Below, in pieces: positions 37,410 through 50,000 of a stretch of DNA of 64,000 nucleotides. A program made the position numbers and the translations under genes. Position 1 is the stretch's first letter. Each line of letters opens with the position of its first letter. The notes below the pieces were generated by a model, which was not told the origin of the DNA, made no database searches, and was given only the letters and a program-made list of their open reading frames with translations. This DNA comes from Nageia nagi (taxonomy: Eukaryota; Pinophyta), in contig JBITNC010000001.1 in assembly GCA_050084985.1 (NCBI GenBank), positions 206,832,001 to 206,896,000 on the forward strand. The letters run 5' to 3'.

Positions 37410-38290
37410 AAAAAAATATAAATTATTTTACAAGATGCACAATGCAATTATAATTTCATGGTTTCAAATTCCATATATAATTCAATATATAAAATTAAGG
37501 AATTATAGAAATTTGGTTTTCATTGAATGTTGTGGTTATGAAATCCCTAAGAAGGCACATAAATTATTTGAAAAGATATATCATAAAAATATAATTTTAT
37601 ATAATGTAATTATTGCAATATATGTATACAATACATATGTTGAAATAATACTTAAATTATTTGGCAAAATATCTTATCAAAATTCAATCTCATATAATTT
37701 AATGATCACAAGAAATACACTAAACAGGTTTACTAAGAATTCCCTAGTGAATTTTAAGTAAATGCAAATGTTTGGAGTAAATGTAAACTCTACAATGTTT
37801 ACCAATGTTCTTATAGTATATGCCATCATGGGAAATATAGAAGACTATATGGACATTTATTAAAAAGTACATGAAAATGGGTTTTCATATAATGTTGTTT
37901 TTGTGATTTCCCTAGTAGACTTGCATGTAAAATATCGAAGAATACATAAGGCCCAAAAACTATTTGACATAGGAAATCTAAAATAAGGTATGGAAATCTA
38001 TCAAAGAGTACTTGAAAATGGATTTTCATCAAATGTTTTTGCTATGATTTCCTTGATAGATATGTATGCCAAATACCAAAGAATACAAAAGGCCCATAAA
38101 TTATTTGACATGGGAGATCTAAAAGAAGGTATGAATATCTATCAAAGAGTAGATAAAAATGGGATTTCATTGAATGTTATTGTTGTGATTTGACTAGTAG
38201 ATATGTACATGCAAAATATCAAAGAATACAAAAGGACCAAATATTATTTAACAAGATGCATGGTAAAAATACAATTTAATGGACTTTAAA
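37410..38290 (+). pseudogene. PPR gene relic with better preserved repeats
   Basis: Repeats in order: IPKKAHKLFEKIYHKNIILYNVIIAIY (37540-37620), KLFGKISYQNSISYNLMIT (37650-37705), GVNVNSTMFTNVLIVYAIMGN (37770-37840), NGFSYNVVFVISLVDLHVKYRRIHKAQ (37875-37960), NGFSSNVFAMISLIDMYAKYQRIQKAH (38020-38100), then GDLKEGMNIYQRVDKNGISL. The last 'MGDLKEGMxIYQRVxENGFSxNVxxxxSLIDMYAK' units are two to three near-identical copies about 120 bp apart. Frame is kept over long parts with only a few stops. Confidence 0.8.
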
Positions 38291-38539
38291 TCATGAAAAT
38301 ACAAATCAAATAAGGTTTTCACTACTTAATTTTACATATCAAATGAATTTAGTGTATATATAATTTTTATGCTTATTCTCCTCATATCTATACTAGGGTT
38401 TCACCTTTTGAGGTTGAGTGAAATGGGCTAGGATCTAGAGCCTATATGTGTTTCAAAATGAGCTTGCATTAATGGTTCATCCTTAACATCATGCAAGGTG
38501 GTGTATAAAGAAGTGTGGTTCCATTTTTTTAAAATTTAG

Positions 38540-38965
38540 TTTATAGATTCATGAAGCTAATATTACATATTAGGTTCATGAATATTCCTCCTATTTTTTA
38601 ATTTATTTTTGTATATTCATGAAGATAATATCTCATATTAGCTTCATGAATATGCATAAGTTTTTTCATGTTTGCATATTTATGAAGCTATTATGAAATA
38701 GTAGCTTCATGAATATATAATCAATTTTAAAAAAAAAATAAAAAATTTATATTTGCATAGTCATGAAGCTAGTATGATCTAATAGCTTTGCATGTATTCC
38801 TAAATAGCTTTGCAAATCATGTGCCAAATTTTTTCATGTTTACATATTCGCAAATATAATATGAAATATTAGCTTCATGAATATGCATAGAGTTTTTTTT
38901 TAATTTTATGTTTGCATATTCATGAAGCTAATATGACCAAATAACTTCATAAATATGCATTGATG
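38540..38965. repeat. Array of six inverted-repeat (hairpin) units
   Basis: Each unit holds TTCATGAAGCTAATAT, a 3-8 base loop and ATATTAGCTTCATGAA. Units near 38547, 38612, 38675, 38754, 38844 and 38912, separated by T-rich stretches and often by TTTTTCATGTTTGCATA. Arms have decayed to different degrees, but complementarity is visible in all six. Confidence 0.85.
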
Positions 38966-39049
38966 CTCATTAGAGAGTGGAATGGGACCACAAATATTTT
39001 TGGTTTGTGTGTTAGGATGTGAGATTCCATGGGAAAGTATTAGTTTATT

Positions 39050-39060
39050 GGGGGGGGGGG
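39050..39060. repeat. G11 homopolymer
   Basis: Eleven consecutive G in an otherwise AT-rich context. Could be a short biological tract or a sequencing artefact. Confidence 0.9.
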
Positions 39061-39880
39061 TTTAATCTCCTAGTTAAACAACACTAAAATTAGTATTTTA
39101 TATTATTATCATTAATATTACTATTTTTATATATTTAATATATATCTCACTAGTTTGCAATATGTACTATGCATTTTATGTTAACTTTTTTGTGAATATT
39201 ATTTATTCAAGGGCTTCTACCATTCATTGAGAGACAATAAATATTTCTACATTAACATAAATAATTTTTTATCTCTTGGTTTCTTAATGTATTAGAGGAT
39301 CCTTCATCATATATTTTATTTTACATAATCCTTGAATAAAATTCAAAACTATATGAAATTGAATTATGTGAAACATAATTTGTACCATTATTTTAAGAAA
39401 AATAATCCTGCATTTTAGAATTTTAAATCATTATTTAGGTGAAATGATCCAACATTTCAAATGTTTAATGCATGCCATAATTTCAAGCTTATTATTACCT
39501 CAAATATTACATTTACTATAGGTTACTATCAAACTTTCATCTTTTATATTTATGTTATAAGGATATTTATATTATCCTTAATAATTTTTTATGGTTTATA
39601 TGTTATTGAATGATAGTATTTATTTTAAAAGATTTATTTATCTATGTATTATCATGTATAATACTTAGCCTAATCTCATTAAAATGAACCTTAATTATAG
39701 AAACCCTAGGTTGTCCTTCATTCATATTCAAATTTGGGAAATAAGAAAAACAAACCCTAGTTTTATCATTTTCTCAAGATATTACTCTAAACACCTCAAG
39801 TAAAGGAAGTGATAATAATGTGAATGGATTCATGACTCCAAAGAAGGGTTCCCTAGAATGGAATTTAAGTGTGTAATAAT
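39061..39880. other. No gene recognised
   Basis: AT-rich. It would be the internal 5' end of the minus-strand element whose PBS is at 39881-39893, but no gag is readable. Confidence 0.4.
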
Positions 39881-39893
39881 GTTGGGTTCACCA
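39881..39893 (-). other. Putative primer-binding site of a minus-strand LTR element
   Basis: GTTGGGTTCACCA on the plus strand (TGGTGAACCCAAC on minus), identical to the sites at 4424-4436 and 54115-54127, next to a sequence starting TGTAGATC on its right. Confidence 0.55.
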
Positions 39894-39896
39894 AAA

Positions 39897-42359
39897 TGTA
39901 GATCTTAAATTGTGTGAAATAAAATATACATAATAAATAAAATAATCTACAAATAGATATGTACACTTGTGTGTGCTTACCTTGAGTATGAATCTCAAGT
40001 GTGGGTCATTGGAGAAGGTCTATATGCCCTAGTTTTATTAATCTCAATGTGATTAGTGATTCCATGTGATATAATGATGCAAATTAAATGAGATGCAAAG
40101 TTAATTCACCCTCATAAGAATGAAATAAATCCCCAAAGGTATGATAATTTTGACTAGCTTATAATGCAAGGCAATACTACATGCAAATAATAATCAAATT
40201 TATGCTAGAGAAAATCAAAGGTAAGAAATGGCTTCTCTAGTTCTTTATTAACTTCTACAATTATTGAGATAAATAAACATGTTTTAAAATGCTCTATTTT
40301 CTAGTCAACCTATACAGGTTTGACTAGTAGTAGCAATCAATTGACTAATCAATAGCAAGTGTATCGATAAAAAATGTACTTAGAGATAAAATTAATATTC
40401 CCAATAGGGATTAAAAATAACATATAACCTAGAGATAAATATAATCATATGATTAAAAGCATGGACTCTGTAAATGATAAAATAAGTAGAAATTTGATCT
40501 AATGTTATGCTAATGAATAATTAAATATGATCAACCTATAACAAACTAATTACAGTGTGATAAACCTAATGGAGATTGATTTATAGGAAGGATTGACTTG
40601 ATGGGGATTGATTACAAATCAAATATATTTGGTAAATTTAAATTTTTAGAGCTCATTTAGATCATTTATAGGAATATTTTATATAAAAATAAATAAAAAG
40701 ATTTATCAAAAGATAACAAAAAATAGAGCACAACAAGATCCTTAAAATCAATATTAGGCTTCAAGGAATTGTTATCTCAATTTTGGGATGAATTTGGATC
40801 CCTTCACATTAGGTTCACCATTTTTTCATCATATAATTATTTAACATGTGGTATTATAAGTTCACCTAACTAAAACCTCAAAGAACCTTATGATGCAAGC
40901 AATTATCTAGGATAAGAGTTAATCTCGCACAAGGTAGGATATAAATGATCCTTTTTATATGACAAATATTTTTGGTGTATTGTCTTAAATTTTGATCTAA
41001 AATATAAAAAATAAAATGTTAAAAGGGTGATCCTCAAACCTTAATTTCTTAAGATCTTAAGGCATACAAATGGGAGTTACGCCATGCTTAGGTGTATGTA
41101 GGTCCCCTTACACCCATTCAAGAAGCATGTAGAACATAAAAAGAATATCTACATACAAGGATATGCTCATATTATGTGAAAATATTATAATGATACTATG
41201 ATAATGTTAGTTATGATAATAAATATTGGTAAAGTTGATAAAAATAATGATCAATGATATTAATATATGATATGATAATAATTATGCTAAATGATATGCC
41301 AAGATAATCAAGAAAATCATCTAAATCAAACACATGAGTAATAATAATACCCAAAATGATAATTGGTAAGATAATTATAAATAATTATAATGGGTATGAC
41401 CAATATTGATAAAATATATTAAGATAATGATATTTTCTAATACCCTAATATATGAGACTATGTTCAAACCTTAAGATTAAGAAAGTGATCTATTAATCTT
41501 TATGAGTAAACAATAATACCCACAAATCTAAATGACATTATAAATGATAAATAAGGCTTAATTATATGATGGGTATTAATAAATATTGAAAAATATGAAT
41601 ATAAAATAAACTAAGCATGATATTAGTCTAAGGATGCAACTACATGCATACAAGATATGCAAATTGATCATAAAAGGATACAAATGCTTGAAGATTATCG
41701 AAGATTGTACCAACATATGCAAATCATATGAAATGATAAGAATATGGGGCTATATATGATAAATTGATAAAATTGTATTTCAATACATCATAATATGAGG
41801 TGATATCATAATTTTATAATGATATGATGGTGGGTTTCTTTAAAACCCTAAGAAAATGCTCAATGATTATGCTCAATGCTTGGATGTCAATAATCAGTGC
41901 TTAGAGAATGCTTTGAAAAGAATAAAATAATTCATTTAAATGATATTTAATAATGCTTATATAGTTAATTTTCTTAGGATTGGGTGGTCAACTTACATAT
42001 CTAAAGGATTAATAGTCCAATTACCTAATCGATAGGTCAACTATGATATTGATTGATTTGATTATTTTGATTGCTTTGAACAATATTATAGTTGTTCTCA
42101 AAGTTCACCCTAATTAGATAAATACATATTTCTAATATGTATATAGATAGATGTAATGCTAAAATAATATACAAAATAAAAGGATAACCAAATTCATGAT
42201 AAAGGATCTTAAGTGCAAAAAGGACGGAGATGAATCATATTGATAGGTTCTTATTTTTTATCTTTTCATATTTGCTAAATAATATGCACTTATACCAAAT
42301 TTTATCTTAATGATGTAGGGTATTAACCAATTATATGTAAACTTATATAGAATTGGTCT
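39897..42359 (-). repeat. LTR beginning at 39897 (outer end undetermined) and AT-rich sequence beyond
   Basis: The 39897 start (TGTAGATC; ...GATCTACA on minus) resembles the inner ends of the Gypsy-B (TGTAGACCC) and Gypsy-C (TGTAAATC) LTRs. GCTTACCT at 39975-39982 is the same splice-donor-like signal as in those LTRs. From about 41100 to 41900 the sequence is extremely rich in GATAAT/ATGATA words without a fixed period. The right end of the LTR could not be set, and no gene is seen. Confidence 0.4.
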
Positions 42360-43250
42360 CTTCAATTGAGATTATTATTGATTTTCTCTAAGAACTAGGT
42401 CCCCTAGATTAAATTATCTTAGACTAAATTTCTTATTGAATGCTCACTTTAGCCTTTCTTGATATACATTATGATTTTTAATAGCATTAATTTTAATTTA
42501 ATCAAGTAATTTTAGTTAATCTAATCTCACTTATTTATTTTCCTCATCTAGAATGAGGCTTTATAATGATACTTGCAAATATGAGATTTCTAATTCTAAA
42601 GGCATAACTACTTTTGCACCATAAATAAGTGAAAATGGGGTTTCCCCTATTGGTGTTTGAATACTAGTGTAGTATGACCATAAAGCATAAAGAATAAATT
42701 AAATCCAATTTATATGATTACCATTGAATTTTTTCTTGATAATTAAGGTAATAATATTATTTATTACTTCTAGGTGTCCATTTCCTTATGGTTAATAAGG
42801 AGTAGAGAAACTATACTTAATATGATATAAATTATACACTATCATAAGACATTGATTCTTAAATTTTATCCCATTATATATGATGATTTGTGTGAGAATA
42901 CCAAAACAACATATGATATGCTTTCAATAAAATTTGTAATCTTTGGACATATAGTAGATATCCATGGGACTACTTCAACCCACTTTGTAAAGTATTCTAT
43001 AGAATTAATGATAAGATTATATCTTCTTTATAAGGGTGGTGTAAATTATCTAATAATATCAAAACCCCATTATACAAATGACCATATGGATTGAATGGTT
43101 TGTAAATATTGAATATTAGAATGTTGTTGACATTTGACATATTCATTATAGGTTAATAATATCTTATCCTTAATATTAGTTTGGCATTATAAATCTCATT
43201 AAATTGACTTGTATATGATAAAATGTAACCCTTATTAGAAGTAAGGTTTC
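42360..43250 (-). pseudogene. Integrase relic of a Tat-type Gypsy element (Gypsy-D)
   Basis: On the minus strand the H2C2 finger part is degraded (about 43250-43100). Then come core fragments, and a well preserved end: YHLQVNGQAEATNKVLEMIV (about 42790), FILYALxSYYTSIQTPIGET and PFSLIYGAKVVMPLELEI (about 42660-42580), followed by KLLDxIKINAIKNHNVYQER and AFNKKFSLRxFNLGDLVLRE (about 42420). The same order occurs at 48250-49330 in Gypsy-B. No RT or RNase H is attached, because Gypsy-C starts at 43329. Confidence 0.75.
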
Positions 43251-43328
43251 ATAAGAATATAAATACTTAAATTATAGATAGTACTATGGAGCCTATTTCT
43301 TATCATGCTTAATATAATAAACACTTCA

Positions 43329-43771
43329 TGTAAATCTAAAATAATAAATATGGTAATAGTAATCAAATTGAATAAAATAAATTATAAAACATATGAGAGA
43401 GGAATAATAAATACATGTACACTTACCTTAATGATCAATGAGTGACTTATCAAATGCATTCTTTTCTATAAGAATGACCTTGGATGTAGATATGAAGATC
43501 AAAAGTACTTATATCCATTAACACTAACACTAGGGATCAATGCAACCTAGCATTGATGCTAGGAGTCTTGTGATACTTAAGTAGACCAATCCTAGATCTA
43601 ACCAATACTAAATAAAGGCTCAATATATATCATAAAGGAATGGTATATAGCCTTTGAGGATAATAGATTCCAATCTCAATAGGTGGTGTCTAGAGACATC
43701 ATCAAGGTTTTTGAGAGTATATGCATGGTCCTATCGAGATGAAATCTTAATTTTAATCCCACACATATATT

Positions 43772-43831
<60 letters not shown>

Positions 43832-44035
43832 AGATTATATAAAATCACTATTGTAGCACAACATCGATGCTTATAGTACCTTACATAAATAAAGAGAAAC
43901 TATGCATAAGATATTGCTTATGTTGATCTTTATTAATAATAACATGTAACATAATGTTAACATAGATCACAATATCTTAAGGATCATATGATAACTAGTT
44001 TGGACCTAAAAAGGGGTACAAATTAGGTGTCAATA
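43329..44035 (-). repeat. 3' LTR of Gypsy-C
   Basis: About 707 bp. On the minus strand it starts TATTGACACCTAATTTG (TGTTGACACC expected) right after a G-rich polypurine tract, and ends GATTTACA. AGGTAAGT on the minus strand at 43421-43428. It contains a (TA)n tract. No partner LTR is in the window. Confidence 0.55.
43779..43829. repeat. (TA)25 microsatellite
   Basis: Uninterrupted TA/AT dinucleotides inside the Gypsy-C LTR. Confidence 0.95.
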
Positions 44036-44036
44036 G

Positions 44037-44050
44037 TTTCCCCCCTTTGT
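44037..44050 (-). other. Polypurine tract of Gypsy-C
   Basis: The minus strand reads ACAAAGGGGGGAAA just before the LTR start TATTGACACC. The same tract-plus-LTR start occurs on the plus strand at 26905. Confidence 0.65.
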
Positions 44051-45999
44051 AAGTTTCAATTAAATGAAATGAAATTATGGGTACAAAGAAAATAAAGAAG
44101 AAAAATAATACTTCCCTAAACTTGGTACAACTTTGAATCAAGAATTTATTTGGTGATGTATTCTCATCCCTCTTTGCATTGATTGTTGTGGAAGAGTTGG
44201 CCATTAAGAATCAAGTGTAAAGAACCTAATATGAAAGAATAAAATACACTTTCCAAATATCATACACATATGGAGAATAAATCCTTTAAAATTATTAGAG
44301 ATTTCATTATCTATAGATATATCATTGATAAAAGAAACATTAATGAAAGAAAATGTATCCTATAAATTGCAAGATTTCATCATCAATATATGTATTAGTG
44401 ATAAAAGAGAACGTAAATGAAAAAAACCATGCAAGGGTTTATTTTATGGTACCAAAAGTACTAAAATAAGATCATAAAATATTCACTATGAACTTTTCAT
44501 TATGGGTACCCTTTTCCCTAGGTACGATTTGGAATCTTAGAACCTTGAAATAATGTAAGCATGAGAATTATTTGAAATCATAAAGAACTTGTAAATTTTT
44601 GAAATATTTTTTAAAAATACAAAACTTATTGAACATTTAAGATCATACAAGTATGATGAACATGTTTTTAAAACTTTAAGAAGTTTTTAGGAGAGATTAG
44701 GTATAATAAAACATTACCTGTACTTACCTATTATAGGTGACTTGGAAATTGAATACTTTTTGATGAAATATGGTATTCCAATACCCTTGACACTAACTAA
44801 CATCATTTTTTTTCCTTTATTTTTTGAATATAATATTTTTTTATGATGAATCATACTAGAATAAACTAAAATAACCTATTTTTGATGAAATATTTTCTTG
44901 AAACTCATTTTTGTAAGACCTACCATGGGTTGGATGGAAACTTTCTTTTTGAACCTCAATTTTAATATTTTTTTAGATAATAATTTTTTAGGAACCAAGG
45001 AATTGATACAAATTTGAAATAAGTATACAAACTCTTCATTAATGGAAGTAGGCTTATCGCTCACTTGAGAAGGAATTGATAATGTCCCCAACCCTGCTAT
45101 GGTTCAACTATAGATCCAAAATAGGCATGGCATTGAAAGAATTTCTTTTTCTTTTGGCATGAAATTTTGAATTCTAAATTCATGCCCAATAGTATCCAAA
45201 ATAGAATAATCTATCTCAAATGTGTCCATAGACATAAGTATTGAAAAATATTTTAAACAACAAACATAATCATGCTCTTATCTTCTAGAATTAACATTAC
45301 TAATAATATTGATACTATAAAGCCTAGTTTTGTTTTACCTTTTCTTGATATGTTAGGATCCTCAAAAATTTCTACCATAGCTATGATTTCATAATTGAAA
45401 TCAAATAATGTAATATATAACTCTAAGATATCCAAACTAGAAGTGGAACTTATGTAATCCCTTTTTTCCATGTTCTAACCCACTTTAATATTTTGTATAT
45501 TATTTTGGGAGAGCATATAAGATCTCCTCAAGAGATTATATGCCTTGCATATATTTTCCACAAGCATATCCTTTATGTTTACAAAGTTCTAAGTAGTTAG
45601 AAATGAAAGGTTTATTAATGATCATATCATCACTTACTTTAGATTATCATTTCTTGTTCTTCTTAGTCTTATTCTTTGATTTTCATCTAATGTATGGTTC
45701 ATATTCCATGTTGGATATTTTATAGTCTTCATATAACATCATGAATATGCTTTTATTTACTTATCATGTATGCATAGTAGCACTAATGCTACTAGGATCC
45801 TTGAAATTGAGAGATTGAATGATGTATTCATCTTTGAACTTATACATTCTCATCTCTATTTCTTTGATTTCAAGTTTTTTAGTCTTAGCTTTTCTTTATT
45901 TTTTAAGTTCATTATATGGTACAAGAGTGGATTCCACCCTTCCAATCACACTCTTTAGATCATATTATACCTTTGATATGTAACCTTTCCCTTCATACT
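44051..45999 (-). other. Gypsy-C interior without recognisable domain
   Basis: Short open frames on the minus strand (45471-45253, with ELYITLFDFNYEIIAMVEIFE; 45091-44876, Lys-rich; 44204-43995, crossing the LTR) show no family signature. They may be remnants of a protease-RT linker or a 3' ORF. Confidence 0.35.
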
Positions 46000-46390
46000 A
46001 AAACTTAAAACATTTGTGAAAAGTTGACATAATTATTCCTATGGCATGAATCCATTGTCTTAAAAATAAGATATTATATGGTAACCCTTTATCCATCACA
46101 TAGGAATTTACTTCTATAGTCTTTGTTCCTACCTTTATTGAAATATATATGTAGCTTATACATTATTTTTTAATATTTTCAAATCCCTTAACTCATATAA
46201 CTAATTTTTCAATCTTTTTAAGGAGCTTCACATTAATATATTTAAGGAACGTGAGTGAACAAATATTAATACCTGAACTAGTATCAACTAATTCTTCTTT
46301 TGTATATTTTTTATTGATCTTGATCTTGATATGTAATGTCAAACTATAATCTATCATCTATTGTGTAGGTAACTCTTCATCACCAATTCT
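46000..46390 (-). pseudogene. Retropepsin relic of Gypsy-C
   Basis: The minus frame reads ELVDTSSGINICSLTFLKYI (active site D-T-S/G-S-G-I-N; the first Gly is Ser), then VKLLKKIEKLVI, a flap-like VGTKTIEVNSYVMDKGLPYN and ILFLRQWIHAIGIIMSTFHK (I-L-L-G-R-P-W-I-H consensus). This is the typical order of plant Tat/Athila proteases. Confidence 0.7.
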
Positions 46391-46403
46391 ACCATATTGA
46401 CCT

Positions 46404-47165
46404 TGTAGACCCAAAATAATGGATATAATTATTTATGAGGTTTATTAATGCACTATTAGGACTACTTTGTAAATATTGATACATATATAAAAAATATGGC
46501 AATAACATGTAACAAGAACATAATAGTGTTTACTTATATTCTATATTTGTTCCATTAATTATAAAATGAACAAAGGACACAGTATACATTCATGAACAAT
46601 CATACTATCAATGCCCTAGAATTGGTATGCCATCAACATCCTACGATGAGCAAAATTACAAACATGAATAAGAATGTAGCAATGAGTGAATTAGTGAATA
46701 ATCAAATGATGAACATAGATGTAAACTTATAGATTAATTGATATGCAATATGGATAGACAAAATAAGTTACAATCCTTCAGATGATCTTTAATTGATAAT
46801 CCTTGTATTAGTTTGAAATGATTATTAGCCCATGATTCACTCATGATATATAGGTCATCAAATGATGCCTTTATATATGGTACAAATTTTCATGAATTTG
46901 ATATTTTGGCCCCTTGTACATTCCATAAGGGTCAAATACATGGTCTACAACTCTCTTATACATTTTTAATCCTTTTTTAAATAATACATTGGTAAGGGAT
47001 TAAAATGATTTATTAAATACATAAAGGTTCATTTTGAGGTGTCTACATTTGACCATATTTGGATGTGTGATTGAAGAAATGAAATTAAACATCTAAAGAA
47101 TAAGCATAGAAGAAAATTTTCTAATCCTTTTGTTGATTTTGATTGAATGATGATGAGGTTCTTAT
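46404..47165 (-). repeat. 3' LTR of Gypsy-B
   Basis: The first 347 bp (TGTAGACCCAAAATAATG onwards) match 54131-54477, with shared blocks such as GGACTACTTT(A/G)TAAATATTGA and AATAATCAAATGATGAAC. The right limit is set by a polypurine-like GTTGCCCCCGTTTT at 47167-47180 (AAAACGGGGGCAAC on minus). Since the LTR does not start with TG there, that limit is tentative. Confidence 0.6.
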
Positions 47166-47180
47166 GTTGCCCCCGTTTTG

Positions 47181-48249
47181 ACTTGGGTGCCCTAGCAAAG
47201 ATCCTTAAGTGAAGTAGCCAAGGCAAAAGCTACTGAAGAAGTTATCTCTAGGAATACTATTTGGATTATGTTTGGATGACTATAAAAGTCCATATCTAAG
47301 GCTAGAGATGGAATATGTGATGTGCCTCCTTTTTACTATTTTGATCATGAATCAAGCCATTCCATTATGTTATATACTTAGGAACCTGATGCACTTAAGT
47401 CCATGCCTCAAAATAGAGAGGTTATGCTTTAGATGGATGGAAATGGTAATGAAATATACATTGCTAGCATCCTAATAGATAGTGAGGATAGCAATGATGC
47501 CCTAGTTTTGACTATAATTTTCTTCTATTCTTTTATATATATGTACATACAATTAAGTGTTAGCTAGAAAATAAAGGTATGAATGCATAGTAAACTACAT
47601 CATCATCAGAGATGATCTAATGTTAGCAATCTTACTTATGACTAAATCAATTTATCTTTTAAGTGAGGAAACTCTCACTAGCCATATCAATGGCCATTGG
47701 TGATTATACATTTGTATGTCTATGATCCAAAGAAAAAAACATGTGGATACATAGCAAAATATTTCATCTATTGGAGATGATCCAATTTCAATAAATTACT
47801 AATTACTATATTAAAGGAACACTCACTAGCCATTTCATGGGCCATCAGTAATAATTCATTTTTATGTCCATGATCTAAATATACTATAATTTATATGGGT
47901 TCAAAGAAAAAACCATGTGGATACATAGCAAAATGTATCATTCATTGGAGATGATCCAATGTCAACAAGTAGTTGATGACTATATCATCAATTTACTTTG
48001 AAGTGAGGGAACTCTCACTAGCCATTTTGTTGGCCATCAATGATCATACATTTTTATGTCCATGATATGAAGACATTAAACTTTCAAGCTTTTTTTTAAC
48101 ATGCCATCAGCATCATGCTAATAGTGAAGCATGCCATTGGCACTATTTCCTACTTGGATCTGTATAGAAAATAAAAAGAAGTTATGCCCCTACATTTGAT
48201 ATGAATTATTTGTAGGGGCATAGAGTTGTGCTATTCATGCATAAAAATG
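47181..48249 (-). other. 3' untranslated region of Gypsy-B with a repeated segment
   Basis: No gene. Three imperfect copies (near 47580-47720, 47735-47880 and 47905-48070) of a segment containing CATAGCAAAAT-ATTCAT, GGAGATGATCCAATGTCAA and ACTCTCACTAGCCAT-TTCAT-GGCCATCA. Period about 150-170 bp. Repeats at this place are typical of Tat-lineage 3' UTRs. Confidence 0.55.
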
Positions 48250-49450
48250 CTTGATATGGATGGAATTGAAGGTTTTTAATTCCCCATTACCATCAAAAGT
48301 TGATAACCTATATGCTCCTAATCTTGTTGCATAAATAACAACATATGAGCCCAACTAATTGGATTCAAATTTGCCTTTAGCCTCCTCATTTGTTGTTGTT
48401 TTGTTGATATTCTATTTTAAGCCTAGGTACCCTATTTTTAACTCTTTAGATTTTATCTTATTACCAAATGATCTATTAATTTTGGCATGGTAGACCTTTT
48501 GATGTTTAATGGATCTAATTCTTTTTTCATCTAACATCTCCAACTATTGTAATCTTGGTTTTCTTGCATCTTCATCTAGAATATCACCTGGTAAAGAGAT
48601 CCTAAGTGAAGGAATTTCTTACTCAAGTTGGATAATGGCCTCATATCCATATACTAATGAAAAGGGGGTTTCCCTAGTGGCTATTTAGATGCTAGTTCTA
48701 TAGGCCCATAGTGCTTATGGTAATTGGTCATACCAATCTCTTTTGTATTTATCCCATGTTTTAGCAAGAATACTCTTAAGTGTCTTATTTATTGTTTTAT
48801 CTTGACCATTTATTTGAGGGTACTAAACTAAAGAAAAATTTTGTGTGATGTGAAGCTTTTTACAAAATGCTTGAATATCCTTACCCTTGAAAGTTAGACC
48901 ATTATCCATGATCAACCTTTATCGCACATAAAATCTAGTGATGGTATATTCTATAAGGAATGAAATAATCATTTCTTGTACAATGGAATTCATGGGGATG
49001 GCTTTTTCCCAATGGGTAGTATATTCTATAGCTATGATGACAATTTGTGTCCTTCTCTAGGATAAGGATTAATCATATGAATCAAATCTATGCCCCAAGT
49101 AGCAATGGACCATGGAGAAATAATAGAATTGAGTTCTTGAGTGGGTGTTTTTTCTAATTTTGAATTCTTTTGGAATTGTACATATACTTTCATGTGAGTT
49201 TCATAGTCTTCTTCCATAGTGCACCAATAGTACCCTAACTCAAGATCTTTTTATAAAGAAATTTGGCATGAAAATGGCCATCACATAATCCATCATGAGC
49301 TTGCTCTAAAGTAGTATCCAACTCATCCTATGTTAAACATCTCAACAAGGCACCATCAAAGGATCTTCTATATAAAACATCACCAATAATAACATATTTC
49401 ATAGCAATCCTTCTCAACCTTAATGTATCATTCTTAGTATATCTAGAAGG
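48250..49450 (-). pseudogene. Integrase of Gypsy-B
   Basis: The H2C2 finger starts at about 49380 with YVIIGDVLYRRSFDGALLRC, then EQAHDGLCDGHFHAKFLYKK (about 49300). The core entry is SIATWGIDLIHMINPYPREG (about 49100; catalytic Asp of G-(I/M)-D kept). A degraded second half follows: VDHG, the FSLVPSNKWSR region, NHIxTPTGETPFS-type at about 48690 and a C-terminal basic part to about 48250. Several stops (CAG/CAA-derived) and shifts. Confidence 0.8.
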
Positions 49451-49599
49451 AATGCTTTGGTCTTTTAAGTAGTGATAGATATCAAAGTACCAATCTTGAA
49501 AAGCATCATCATTGGTAATAAGATAGGATAAAATAGAATGAATATGAGTTGTGTAATATGGAAAACTTAACTTATAGATAGTGAGAATTGTATCTTCAT

Positions 49600-50000
49600 C
49601 TTCAAGCTTAATTGGTACCAAAGAGGCTGCACTTTCCATAGCATTTGCATATCTATTATTAGTCTTAGGAATGGTATCAATAGTATATCTATCAAAGTTG
49701 TCTAACAACTCAATCATAAACACCTTATAAGGCTTTAGTTTCTCATATTTTATATCATAACTACCCTTCACTTGGTTGACCATAAGCTATGAATCGCAAT
49801 AAATTTCTAGTCTATGATTTTTAGTTCTAAAGCCACCTTTAATCCCAATATTATATCCTCATACTCAACCTTATTATTAGTGCATTTGAAATATAATTTG
49901 TATGCCATAGGGATTACTTGATTAGTAGGAGAGACCAAAAAAATACCTACCCCTACTCCATGAATGCATTTAGAACCATCAAAATATAGGGTCTAGACTA
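49600..50000 (-). pseudogene. Second (Tat-type, plant/archaeal-like) RNase H of Gypsy-B
   Basis: WTLYFDGSKCIHGVGVGIFL (about 49990; first catalytic Asp kept), TNNKVEYEDIILGLKVALEL (about 49880; Glu kept), VNQVKGSYDIKYEKLKPY (from 49783) and NRYANAMESAASLVPI (the usual ADALA block with Asp replaced by Asn). It lies between the RT-linked RNase H and integrase, the normal Tat position. Confidence 0.85.

Larger units (their letters stand above)
43329..46403 (-). mobile_element. Gypsy-C: internally deleted Gypsy element, 3' part
   Basis: Left to right on the plus strand: 3' LTR (43329-44035), polypurine tract (44037-44050), about 2 kb without pol motifs, and a protease (46000-46390), all oriented minus. 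RT, RNase H and integrase are missing, so there is an internal deletion. The right end is cut at 46404 by the LTR of Gypsy-B. Confidence 0.55.

Noticed and set aside
39050-39060. G11 tract as a G-quadruplex or regulatory element
   Set aside because: A single run without further G-tracts cannot form an intramolecular quadruplex; may be a homopolymer error.
41100-41900. GATAAT-rich segment as a satellite
   Set aside because: No fixed period can be seen; words recur at irregular distances, consistent with low complexity.
42852-43094. 80-codon plus-strand open frame
   Set aside because: It lies on the strand opposite to the Gypsy-D integrase; the minus frames carry the family signature.
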